In this document: in pieces, positions 1 through 5,240 of the stretch
How positions within the stretch are numbered: position 1 is the stretch's first letter
Layout: the number at the start of each line of letters is the position of its first letter
Notes under the pieces: generated by a model
The model's database searches: none
The model's input: only the letters and a program-made list of their open reading frames with translations
Told to the model about the DNA's origin: nothing
NCBI GenBank assembly: GCA_910588415.1
Contig: CAJUPK010000086.1
Location: forward strand, 1 to 10,479
DNA: 10,479 nucleotides
Direction of reading: 5' to 3'
Origin: an uncultured Oscillospiraceae bacterium
Lineage (GTDB): Bacteria > Bacillota > Clostridia > Oscillospirales > Acutalibacteraceae
Position numbers and translations under genes: made by a program

Positions 1-58
1 TGGCTAAAAAGGGCGCATGTATGCGTTAGGCCTCCGTGCGCACAGTTTGCGCACTCCG

Positions 59-89
59 GCAAGGCGTGGGACTTTGTTCCACACCCTGC
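59..89 (+). repeat. Dispersed hairpin repeat, copy 1
   Basis: The segment reads GCAAGGC, then the triloop hairpin GTGGGAC-TTT-GTTCCAC, then ACCCTGC. It is nearly the same as the copy at 272-303. The copies differ in the loop, in one stem base that changes a G-C pair to G-U, and by one extra base before the hairpin. Conservation of the flanks as well as the stem suggests a repeat family rather than chance palindromes. Confidence 0.6.
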
Positions 90-271
90 TGTCACCCATA
101 GGATGGGTTCTGGCGCGTTGCTTGGTAGGATGGCGGGGTGGGCCGTTGTTGGGCACAAAGTGCCCAAAGCACTACTTTGCTAGGCGGCGCTCGCGTTGTG
201 GTCTGCACAAGAGTATGTGTGTGTATACAGTCTCTGCTTCCCTGCTTTCTTTTGCGCGCCGCCTGTTAAGG

Positions 272-303
272 GCAAGGTCGTGGGACGCTGTCCCACACCC
301 TGC
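272..303 (+). repeat. Dispersed hairpin repeat, copy 2
   Basis: This is the second copy of the repeat at 59-89, with a fully paired 7-bp stem GTGGGAC/GTCCCAC around loop GCT, followed by ACCCTGC. The last 14 bases (GTCCCACACCCTGC) recur on the minus strand at 6910-6923. Confidence 0.6.
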
Positions 304-383
304 CAGGGGCCTGTCTCGCTGTCAGCTCGGTCGGGTCAGAACGATTGCCGCTGGCAATCTTCCCCGCCCCTGGACCGCGCAAT

Positions 384-413
384 TTGCTCTCAAAACCAAT
401 ACTGAAATATATT
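384..413 (+). promoter_or_regulatory. Probable hisF promoter
   Basis: A -35-like TTGCTC (384-389) and a -10-like TATATT (408-413) are separated by 18 bases, placing a start near 420, about 14 bases before the hisF ATG. The -10 matches SigA consensus at five of six positions; the -35 is weak. The implied leader is short, so this is a candidate only. Confidence 0.45.
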
Positions 414-433
414 ACAACAAGACAGGTGATATC

Positions 434-1225
434 ATGTATGCTAAGAGAATCATTCCCTGCCTGGACATTAAAGACGGCAGGGTTGTAAAAGGAACCAACT
501 TTGTTGACCTTCGGGACGCGGGAGACCCTGTAGAGGCTGCCGGGGCCTATGACCGCCAGGGCGCGGACGAGCTGGTGCTGCTGGATATCAACGCCTCGGC
601 GGACAGCCGGGGCATCCTCCTCCATGTGGTAGAGCAGGTGGCCGCCAGCATTTTCATCCCCTTTACCGTGGGGGGCGGCATCCGCAAGGCAGAGGATTTC
701 ACAGCCCTGCTTCGGGCCGGAGCCGACAAGGTGTCTGTCAACTCGGCGGCCCTGCGGCGGCCCCTGCTGATTCAGGAGGCTGCCGCCAAGTTCGGCAGCC
801 AGTGCGTGGTGGTGGCCATGGACGCAAAGCGCCGCCCAGGCGGAGGCTGGACCCTCTACCTGAACGGCGGTCGGGTGGATACGGGCAAGGACGCGGTAGA
901 GTGGGCCCAGGAGGTCCAGGCCCTGGGCGCGGGAGAAATCCTGCTTACCAGCATGGACCAAGACGGGGTGCAGGCTGGCTATGACCTGGAGCTGACCCGG
1001 GCTGTGTCCCAGGCTGTCCATATCCCGGTTATTGCCTCCGGCGGAGCGGGAGAACTCTCCCATTTTTACGACGCCTTTACCGCTGGCCAGGCAGACGCGG
1101 TGCTGGCCGCCTCGCTGTTCCACTTTGGCCAGCTGACCGTCCCCCAGCTCAAGGAGTACCTGGCGGCCCGGGGTGTTCCCGTGCGCCCAGTGGCCCCTTC
1201 CCTTACTGGCCGTTCAGATAGCTGA
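434..1225 (+). CDS. hisF: Imidazole glycerol phosphate synthase, cyclase subunit
   Basis: HisF is the cyclase half of imidazole glycerol phosphate synthase. It uses ammonia supplied by the glutaminase HisH to convert PRFAR into imidazole glycerol phosphate and AICAR in histidine biosynthesis, in the cytoplasm. The (beta/alpha)8-barrel signature is clear: the N-terminus MYAKRIIPCLDI with catalytic Asp11, the phosphate-binding VGGGIR loop (about 79-84), Asp130 in VVVAMDAKR, TSMDQDG in the second half, and IASGGAG near the end. The length of 263 residues is about ten more than usual, the excess being a C-terminal tail. The ATG at 434 is chosen because AGGTGAT (424-430) lies just upstream and the product then begins exactly at the family N-terminus. 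No other his gene is in the window. The 3' end overlaps the convergent VanY-like gene by 23 bases. Confidence 0.97.
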   Translation: MYAKRIIPCLDIKDGRVVKGTNFVDLRDAGDPVEAAGAYDRQGADELVLLDINASADSRGILLHVVEQVAASIFIPFTVGGGIRKAEDFTALLRAGADKVSVNSAALRRPLLIQEAAAKFGSQCVVVAMDAKRRPGGGWTLYLNGGRVDTGKDAVEWAQEVQALGAGEILLTSMDQDGVQAGYDLELTRAVSQAVHIPVIASGGAGELSHFYDAFTAGQADAVLAASLFHFGQLTVPQLKEYLAARGVPVRPVAPSLTGRSDS

Positions 1226-2072
1226 CATACTCCTCCAAACACATGGACCTCTGCTGCATGGCCTCGGCATTTTTCCCGCCCACATAGCGCAGCACCGTGG
1301 GGTCTGGGTCCATGCCCGTGAAGTCGTCCTTATCCTCCGGGTAGCGGAAGACAAACCCGTATTTTCCCATGTTGGCTTTCAGCCAGGTGTAGGGTTTAGA
1401 CTGCTCAAAGGTCTCCCGGTCCGCGGCCAACCGCAGGCAAAGCCCTGTCTGAAAGTCGCTTTCCCCTGCCATAGGCACCTGGGCGCGGGCCTCGGTTTTG
1501 GCCATAACAGCGGTCCGGTCCCCGTTGTTCATCAGCTCCTCCGCCTTGGCGGTAAAGCGCTTCTCCTGCTCCTCGCAAGAGACATATCCATCGGTAAAAA
1601 TCAGCACCAGCCCGTCCTCTTTGGCGGCTTGGGTCAGGCTGCGCAGAGCGTCCGCAATATGTACGTCCACCTGAATATTGTCAATCTGGGCCAGCCGGGG
1701 GACATACTCCCCATCCGGCTGGCTGGCATTGATGATCCGCAGGTTGATGTCATCGCCATACATGGGCAGCCCCATGCTGTCATAATCCGGCAACGGCTCC
1801 CCGCTGACAGCCGCGTCCGGCGTGCCGTTCTGCCCGGTAAACAGCTCCTGGTGAAAATAGGGCACCAAATAGAACCACAAAAAGAAGGCCGCCACCCCGG
1901 CCACGCCTACAATAGCCCCTGCCGCCACTATCCGCGACCAGAATTTCAGCCGCCGGGCCGCCTGGTGCTGGGCCTGCTTCTCCTGGGAGACAAACATGCT
2001 CCTGCGGCCCAGGCCCATCTTAGAGCGGTTGGGGTTGCCAATAGAATACTGCTTTTTCCTTCGTTTCGCCAT
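1203..2072 (-). CDS. Membrane-anchored VanY-like (peptidase M15B fold) protein, probably inactive
   Basis: The 289-residue product has a basic cytoplasmic N-terminus (residues 1-46), one membrane segment (about 47-70) and an extracytoplasmic region resembling D-alanyl-D-alanine carboxypeptidases of the VanY type (about 135-285). The VanY framework is visible in DGYVSCEEQ, SDFQTGLCLRL, a WLKAN..YGFVFRYP stretch, and TG..PDP..LRYVG. However, the zinc and catalytic residues expected from the family are replaced: SxHxxGxAxD has Phe207 for His and Arg214 for Asp, and EPWHYRYVG has Asp257 for Glu and Val260 for His. The reading frame is intact, so it looks like a maintained pseudoenzyme, perhaps a peptidoglycan-binding or scaffold protein. 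The ATG at 2072 is chosen for GGGAGG at 2081-2086, eight bases upstream; an in-frame start at 2129 would add residues with no such site. The stop lies inside the end of hisF. Confidence 0.85.
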   Translation of the reverse strand: MAKRRKKQYSIGNPNRSKMGLGRRSMFVSQEKQAQHQAARRLKFWSRIVAAGAIVGVAGVAAFFLWFYLVPYFHQELFTGQNGTPDAAVSGEPLPDYDSMGLPMYGDDINLRIINASQPDGEYVPRLAQIDNIQVDVHIADALRSLTQAAKEDGLVLIFTDGYVSCEEQEKRFTAKAEELMNNGDRTAVMAKTEARAQVPMAGESDFQTGLCLRLAADRETFEQSKPYTWLKANMGKYGFVFRYPEDKDDFTGMDPDPTVLRYVGGKNAEAMQQRSMCLEEYVSYLNGQ

Positions 2073-2117
2073 ACAGCCAGCCTCCCGGGCAGGGACTTGT
2101 CCCCTGTCAATGCCCCT

Positions 2118-2146
2118 ATTATACACCATTTCTCCGAAAAAAGGAA
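2118..2146 (-). promoter_or_regulatory. Probable promoter of the VanY-like gene
   Basis: Read on the minus strand, a perfect TATAAT (2123-2118) is preceded at 17 bases by TTCCTT (2146-2141), a poor -35. The transcript would start near 2111, leaving a leader of about 40 bases. That leader contains a nested inverted repeat (GGGCA/TGCCC outside GGGAC/GTCCC) ending next to the ribosome binding site. Confidence 0.5.
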
Positions 2147-2221
2147 CCGCCTATACCGTCTATTTTGCTTCAAATTTTAGGTTCTTTTGTCCCCTATTCG
2201 CTCCGGTTTCTTCTCTGTCCC

Positions 2222-2263
2222 AGGGGAGCGGCAGCTTTCCGCCCTGAAAGCTGCCGCTCCCCT
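2222..2263. repeat. Perfect 18-bp hairpin without a T-run
   Basis: AGGGGAGCGGCAGCTTTC (2222-2239) pairs without any mismatch with 2246-2263 around a 6-base loop (CGCCCT). Neither side has the run of T expected of an intrinsic terminator; only ATTT follows on the plus strand. It lies upstream of the minus-strand VanY-like gene and about 345 bases before the GH130 gene, so it separates two divergent transcription units. It could be a factor-dependent or degenerate terminator, or the remnant of a palindromic mobile repeat. From here to about 2470 I see no gene. Confidence 0.7.
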
Positions 2264-2486
2264 ATTTGGCGCAGAGCTTGCTGGCGAGCAGGCCTTGAGA
2301 CGGGCCAAAGCCTGCGGTATGTCCGGCGTACCAACTGGCATTTAGCGATTTTACGCACATTTCCTGGGCAAAACAACCGGCCCACCCAGAGGTTGGAATC
2401 TGGCTCTGTACAGAAAAGCTCCTATCTGTTTTACGCAAGGAAAAAAGAGAAAGTTTTGATTTTTTAGAAAATTTGGCAAAAAATGC

Positions 2487-2515
2487 TTTTATTCCGGCCC
2501 GCTTTGCGTTATAAT
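2487..2515 (+). promoter_or_regulatory. Probable promoter of the GH130 gene
   Basis: A perfect -10 hexamer TATAAT (2510-2515) is preceded at 17 bases by TTTTAT (2487-2492), a weak -35. The DNA from about 2440 to 2490 is very AT-rich, as in an UP element. A weak -35 next to a perfect -10 suggests help from an activator, but no operator could be named. Confidence 0.55.
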
Positions 2516-2523
2516 GGAGATAG

Positions 2524-2557
2524 TGCGGGAGTGACGCCTTCCACAAGGCCGCCCGCA
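2524..2557 (+). promoter_or_regulatory. Stem-loop in the leader of the GH130 mRNA
   Basis: TGCGGG (2524-2529) pairs with CCCGCA (2552-2557), and inside it GCCTT (2536-2540) pairs with AAGGC (2545-2549) around loop CCAC. It begins at about the expected transcription start, so it would form a 5'-terminal structure ending about 33 bases before the ribosome binding site. It could stabilise the mRNA. It does not match a riboswitch class that I recognise. Confidence 0.4.
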
Positions 2558-2606
2558 ACTTTTGACCCGGAAATAAACAGAACAAACATCAAAGGAGTGC
2601 GTAACT

Positions 2607-3608
2607 ATGGCAAAGATCATTGGCAGGCCTGCCCTGCCCAATATGCCCTGGCAGGACAAGCCCGCTGGGTTTGACAAGCCCGTCTGGCGCTACACAGAGA
2701 ACCCTATCATTCAGAGAGACGCCATCCCCACCTCCAACAGCATCTTCAACTCCGCTGTGGTGGTGTTTGGAGACGCCTATGCCGGTGTGTTCCGCTGTGA
2801 CAACCGGGGCGTGGAGATGGACATTTTCGCTGGCTTTTCCAAGGACGGCATCCACTGGGACATCAACCCGGACCCCATTGTCTTTGAGGGCGAGAAGGAT
2901 GTGATCCGCAAGGAATACCGCTATGACCCCCGGGTGTGCTATATAGATGGCAAGTATTACATCACCTGGTGTAACGGCTACCACGGCCCCACCATCGGCA
3001 TAGGCTGGACCGAGGACTTTAAGACCTTCCATCAGATGGAGAACGCCTTTTTGCCCTACAACCGCAACGGCGTGCTGTTCCCCCGGAAGATAGGGGGCAA
3101 CTTTGCCATGGTCAGCCGCCCCAGCGACACAGGCCACACCCCCTTTGGCGACGTCTTCTACAGCGAGAGCCCGGACCTGTGCTATTGGGGCAAGCACCGC
3201 TGGCTGTTCGGCACGGCCAACGGCTGGCAGTCCAAGAAAGTGGGCCCTGGCCCCACCCCCATTGAGACCGACGAGGGCTGGCTGATGATCTACCACGGGG
3301 TGCTGAACTCCTGCAACGGCTTTGTCTACCGCTTTGGCACGGCCCTTCTGGACATTGACCGGCCTTGGATTGTCAAAGAGCGGGGACGTTTCTATGTGTT
3401 TGGCCCCGAGGTGGACTATGAGCTTACAGGCGATGTGCCCAATGTGACCTTCCCCTGCGCCACCCTTACTGACCCGGAGACCGGGCGCATCACCATCTAC
3501 TATGGCGCGGCGGATACTGTCACGGGCCTGGCCTTTACCACCGTGGACGAGCTTTTGGGCTATATGCGCAAGTACCCCATGGAAGTGGGCGACCAGGAGA
3601 ACAAGTAA
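2607..3608 (+). CDS. GH130 beta-1,4-mannoside phosphorylase
   Basis: Glycoside hydrolase family 130 enzymes cleave beta-1,4-linked mannosides with inorganic phosphate, releasing alpha-mannose 1-phosphate in the cytoplasm. The 333-residue product fits the GH130 five-bladed beta-propeller in length. Visible marks are KEYRYDPRV with the probable catalytic Asp107, YNRNGVLFPRK with Arg160, SRPSDTGHTPFGD with Arg171, the SESPD turn and IYHG with His230. The Arg and His residues sit where the family binds phosphate. The sequence most resembles the group of mannooligosaccharide and mannosyl-N-acetylglucosamine phosphorylases (RaMP2/UhgbMP-like), but the exact acceptor cannot be read from sequence. 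The start is set by AAAGGAG (2591-2597) nine bases before the ATG. No transporter, epimerase or mannosidase is adjacent, which is unusual for a polysaccharide-use gene. Confidence 0.92.
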   Translation: MAKIIGRPALPNMPWQDKPAGFDKPVWRYTENPIIQRDAIPTSNSIFNSAVVVFGDAYAGVFRCDNRGVEMDIFAGFSKDGIHWDINPDPIVFEGEKDVIRKEYRYDPRVCYIDGKYYITWCNGYHGPTIGIGWTEDFKTFHQMENAFLPYNRNGVLFPRKIGGNFAMVSRPSDTGHTPFGDVFYSESPDLCYWGKHRWLFGTANGWQSKKVGPGPTPIETDEGWLMIYHGVLNSCNGFVYRFGTALLDIDRPWIVKERGRFYVFGPEVDYELTGDVPNVTFPCATLTDPETGRITIYYGAADTVTGLAFTTVDELLGYMRKYPMEVGDQENK

Positions 3609-3619
3609 CCAACGCAAGC

Positions 3620-3640
3620 CCAACGCAAGCGTTGGATCTT
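3620..3640 (+). terminator. Weak terminator-like hairpin after the GH130 gene
   Basis: CCAACG (3620-3625) pairs with CGTTGG (3630-3635) around CAAG, followed by the short T-rich ATCTT. The left arm is part of a tandem duplication of CCAACGCAAGC (3609-3619 and 3620-3630). The T-run is poor, so termination here is doubtful. Confidence 0.35.
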
Positions 3641-3800
3641 TGTCGCGTATTCGGCAAAGCGGCGCCTACTCACGTGGAATGTTTTAGCTTTGCCGCGCAG
3701 GGATAGATACTCCCGTTTGGTGCAGGTACTGGTTCTTTGCTGCGTATTCAGCTAAGCGGCGCCTACCCCTTATGGAATGTTTTCGCCTTGCCGTGCGAGG
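3634..3800. repeat. Two-copy direct repeat, about 69 bp, period 97
   Basis: Copy 1 (3634-3701) and copy 2 (3731-3800) align over nearly their whole length, sharing CTTTG, GCGTATTC, AAGCGGCGCCTAC, TGGAATGTTTT and TTGCCG. Copy 1 also contains the inverted pair CGGCAAAGC (3652-3660) and GCTTTGCCG (3687-3695), a 9-bp stem around 26 bases; in copy 2 this pairing is decayed. The 29 bases between the copies are not similar. No open reading frame explains the conservation, so it is an intergenic repeat family or a duplicated regulatory segment. Confidence 0.75.
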
Positions 3801-3826
3801 CCGTTGTGGGGCAGGGAAGCGCAGTG

Positions 3827-3840
3827 CGAATCTACGTTCG
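3827..3840. promoter_or_regulatory. LexA-box-like palindrome upstream of the -35
   Basis: The 14-mer CGAATCTACGTTCG has the layout CGAA-N6-TTCG, close to the Firmicute SOS box CGAAC-N4-GTTCG with one arm base changed. It ends seven bases before the -35 of the promoter at 3848. It is weaker than the site at 3882-3897; its significance rests on the pairing of the two sites. Confidence 0.4.
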
Positions 3841-3847
3841 ATTTTTC

Positions 3848-3876
3848 TTGACATTTTCTGGGTTCTATGATACAAT
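3848..3876 (+). promoter_or_regulatory. Strong SigA-type promoter of the GNAT-DUF3795 gene
   Basis: A perfect -35 TTGACA (3848-3853), a 17-base spacer and TACAAT (3871-3876) preceded by TG one base upstream (an extended -10) make this the best promoter in the window. Transcription would start near 3883, inside the palindrome at 3882-3897. A promoter this strong would be expected to need repression. Confidence 0.8.
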
Positions 3877-3881
3877 CCTAA

Positions 3882-3897
3882 CAGAACAAGTGTTCTG
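3882..3897. promoter_or_regulatory. LexA-box-like operator over the transcription start
   Basis: CAGAACA and TGTTCTG form a perfect 7-bp inverted repeat around AG. The core GAAC-AAGT-GTTC fits the Bacillus/Clostridia SOS box (CGAACRNRYGTTYC) except at its outermost bases. It begins six bases after the -10, a typical place for a repressor to block initiation. Direct LexA binding is inferred from the motif only. Confidence 0.6.
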
Positions 3898-3922
3898 ACT
3901 ATTTGTAAAGGAGCTGTATCGG

Positions 3923-4807
3923 ATGAGCACACCGAACCCCTGCCGGGAGTATCAATACGAGACAAAGCGCTTTCTTTTGCGCCAGGTGAAGAAGGCCGAC
4001 GCACCCGCCCTGCTGAAATGCTATGCTGACCCAGCTGCCATGGCGCTGATGAACGAGGACAACTGCACAGGCGGCTTTCTCTTTCAAACCTTGGAGGAGA
4101 TGGAGAAAGCCATCCATTTCTGGAACCACGACATTTTTGACTACATCCGGCCCTCTGTTATTGACAAAAGCACCGGGGAACCCATTGGCACCCTGGAGGT
4201 TTTTGGCGGGGACACTGGCGTGCTGCGGATGGATCTGCGTAGGGACTATGAGACCCCGGAGGTTCTCCGGGAGCTGTATGCCCTGGCCATAGAACGCTTC
4301 CCGGCGGATTTTCCCATGGAGGCCCTGGTCACAAAGGCTGTGCCAGAGGCTGCCGCCCGCCGGGCCGTGCTTACGGAGATGGGCTTCTCCGGGCCGGAGA
4401 GTTTCCGGGAATACGGGGACTATTACCGGCTGCCTGTGCGGAAGCTGGGCATTGCCTACTGCGGGCTGGCCTGCCGCCTGTGCAGCGAGAACAGGGGCTG
4501 CCCTGGCTGCCAAGGGGCAGAGTCCCCCTGTTTCCAGACCTGCGAGGTCTTTCCCTGCGTGCGGGGAAAAGGCCTCTCCGGCTGCTGGGAGTGCCCGGAT
4601 TTTCCCTGCGGCAAGGGGATGCACGGCAGCAATCCCCGGGCCCGGGCCTTCGTGCAGTTTGCCAAGGAGTACGGGACGGAGAAGCTGCTTGCCTGCCTGG
4701 AGCGCAACCTCTCGGCAGGAATCTTCTACCACTATCCCGGCCAGCTCACCGGGGACTATGACGGCCTTACCCCAGAGGAGGTCTTCGGCCTGCTATGGAA
4801 CGGATGA
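3923..4807 (+). CDS. GNAT-family acetyltransferase fused to a DUF3795 cysteine-rich domain
   Basis: The 294-residue protein has two parts. Residues about 11-170 resemble RimJ/RimL-type GNAT N-acetyltransferases: ETKRFLLRQVKKADAPAL at the start, GEPIGTLEVF as the central strands and VLTEMGF as the closing motif. The usual acetyl-CoA pyrophosphate loop (Q/RxxGxG/A) is not evident; its place is taken by RRDYETPE. Residues about 177-290 match DUF3795, with eleven cysteines between Cys180 and Cys229 (CGLACRLC, CPGC, CFQTC, CWECPDFPC), a likely metal- or zinc-binding region. Function is unknown; acetylation of a protein or small molecule is only the family expectation. The start is set by AAAGGAG (3907-3913) ten bases before the ATG. 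It is likely controlled by the LexA-like sites at 3827 and 3882. Confidence 0.88.
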   Translation: MSTPNPCREYQYETKRFLLRQVKKADAPALLKCYADPAAMALMNEDNCTGGFLFQTLEEMEKAIHFWNHDIFDYIRPSVIDKSTGEPIGTLEVFGGDTGVLRMDLRRDYETPEVLRELYALAIERFPADFPMEALVTKAVPEAAARRAVLTEMGFSGPESFREYGDYYRLPVRKLGIAYCGLACRLCSENRGCPGCQGAESPCFQTCEVFPCVRGKGLSGCWECPDFPCGKGMHGSNPRARAFVQFAKEYGTEKLLACLERNLSAGIFYHYPGQLTGDYDGLTPEEVFGLLWNG

Positions 4808-4822
4808 CACAATTAAAACAAG

Positions 4823-4855
4823 GAGGCCAGCATCCCACTGGCCTCTCTGCTTTTT
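4823..4855 (+). terminator. Intrinsic terminator after the GNAT-DUF3795 gene
   Basis: GAGGCCAG (4823-4830) pairs with CTGGCCTC (4838-4845) around CATCCCA, followed by TCTGC and TTTTT. The five bases between stem and T-run weaken it, so partial read-through into the MazG-like gene is plausible. No separate promoter for that gene is visible in the gap. Confidence 0.6.
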
Positions 4856-4875
4856 CGGCAGGAAAGGAGAAGAGC

Positions 4876-5169
4876 ATGGACAGGGAACTTCTGGAACTGA
4901 TTGGCGCGGTCTGCGCGGTGGACGAGAGCTCTGGCGTTCCGCCAAGCTTTTACGTGATGGAGGAATGTGCCGAGCTGATCAAGGAAATCATGAAAGACCA
5001 GCGGGGCAAGGGCGACCGGGAAAAAATTGTGGACGAAGCCTGCGATGTGCTGACCACTGTGGCGGTTTTGCTGCACAAATACGGCGTAACTCCTCAAGAA
5101 GCCCAGGACCGCATGGGTTTCAAATGCCGCCGGGCCGTGGAGCGCTGGGAAACGTCTAAGGAAGCGTGA
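4876..5169 (+). CDS. MazG-like nucleotide pyrophosphohydrolase
   Basis: This 97-residue protein has the all-alpha NTP pyrophosphohydrolase motif ExxE...ExxD: Glu30 and Glu33 in MEECAELIKE and Glu54 and Asp57 in DEACDVL. These residues hold the magnesium ions with which the family splits nucleoside triphosphates to monophosphate and pyrophosphate, usually to remove non-canonical or excess nucleotides. The size fits single-domain MazG-like proteins rather than the two-domain MazG. The substrate cannot be read from sequence. The ATG at 4876 follows AAAGGAGA (4863-4870) with good spacing. In-frame ATGs at 4795 and 4804 exist, but their extra residues are encoded by the terminator hairpin and match nothing. 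It is the first gene of a three-gene same-strand run. Confidence 0.85.
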   Translation: MDRELLELIGAVCAVDESSGVPPSFYVMEECAELIKEIMKDQRGKGDREKIVDEACDVLTTVAVLLHKYGVTPQEAQDRMGFKCRRAVERWETSKEA

Positions 5170-5240
5170 GTGGGAAAGCCAGCGGGTTCTCACCCGTCCG
5201 TCAGGAAGGATCTGTTAACGTATAGAAAGGATGGATGCAC

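Larger units (their letters stand above)
1..383. repeat. Non-coding region packed with short perfect hairpins upstream of hisF
   Basis: No credible gene is seen here: the reading frame that runs into hisF has no ribosome binding site and no recognisable protein. The region instead holds at least seven short inverted repeats. They are CGCAT/ATGCG (14-25), GTGCGCA/TGCGCAC (36-54), GTGGGAC-TTT-GTTCCAC (66-82, one G-U pair), ACCCAT-AGG-ATGGGT (94-108), TTGGGCAC-AAA-GTGCCCAA (149-167), GTGGGAC-GCT-GTCCCAC (280-296) and GATTGCC-GCT-GGCAATC (343-359). Five of them have a three-base loop. None is followed by a T-run, so they do not look like ordinary intrinsic terminators. They could be a REP-like intergenic repeat array or parts of a structured transcript. 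What is upstream lies outside the window. Confidence 0.7.

Noticed and set aside
17..433. N-terminal extension of hisF by 139 codons
   Set aside because: No ribosome binding site, no recognisable protein sequence and a clear SD plus family-like N-terminus at 434. The region is full of hairpins and behaves as non-coding.
2073..2129. Upstream start for the VanY-like gene (ATG at 2129)
   Set aside because: It lies upstream of the predicted transcription start, and GGGAGG is correctly placed for the ATG at 2072.
2165..2467. Plus-strand open frame of 100 codons between the VanY-like and GH130 genes
   Set aside because: It crosses the 18-bp hairpin, has no ribosome binding site, and its composition does not look like a protein.
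2589..3623. Long minus-strand open frame opposite the GH130 gene
   Set aside because: It is a mirror of the GC-rich coding strand; the plus-strand product is unmistakable.
3609..3830. CRISPR array in the repeated region after the GH130 gene
   Set aside because: Only two diverged copies of a long repeat, with no short identical repeats or regular spacers, and no cas genes.
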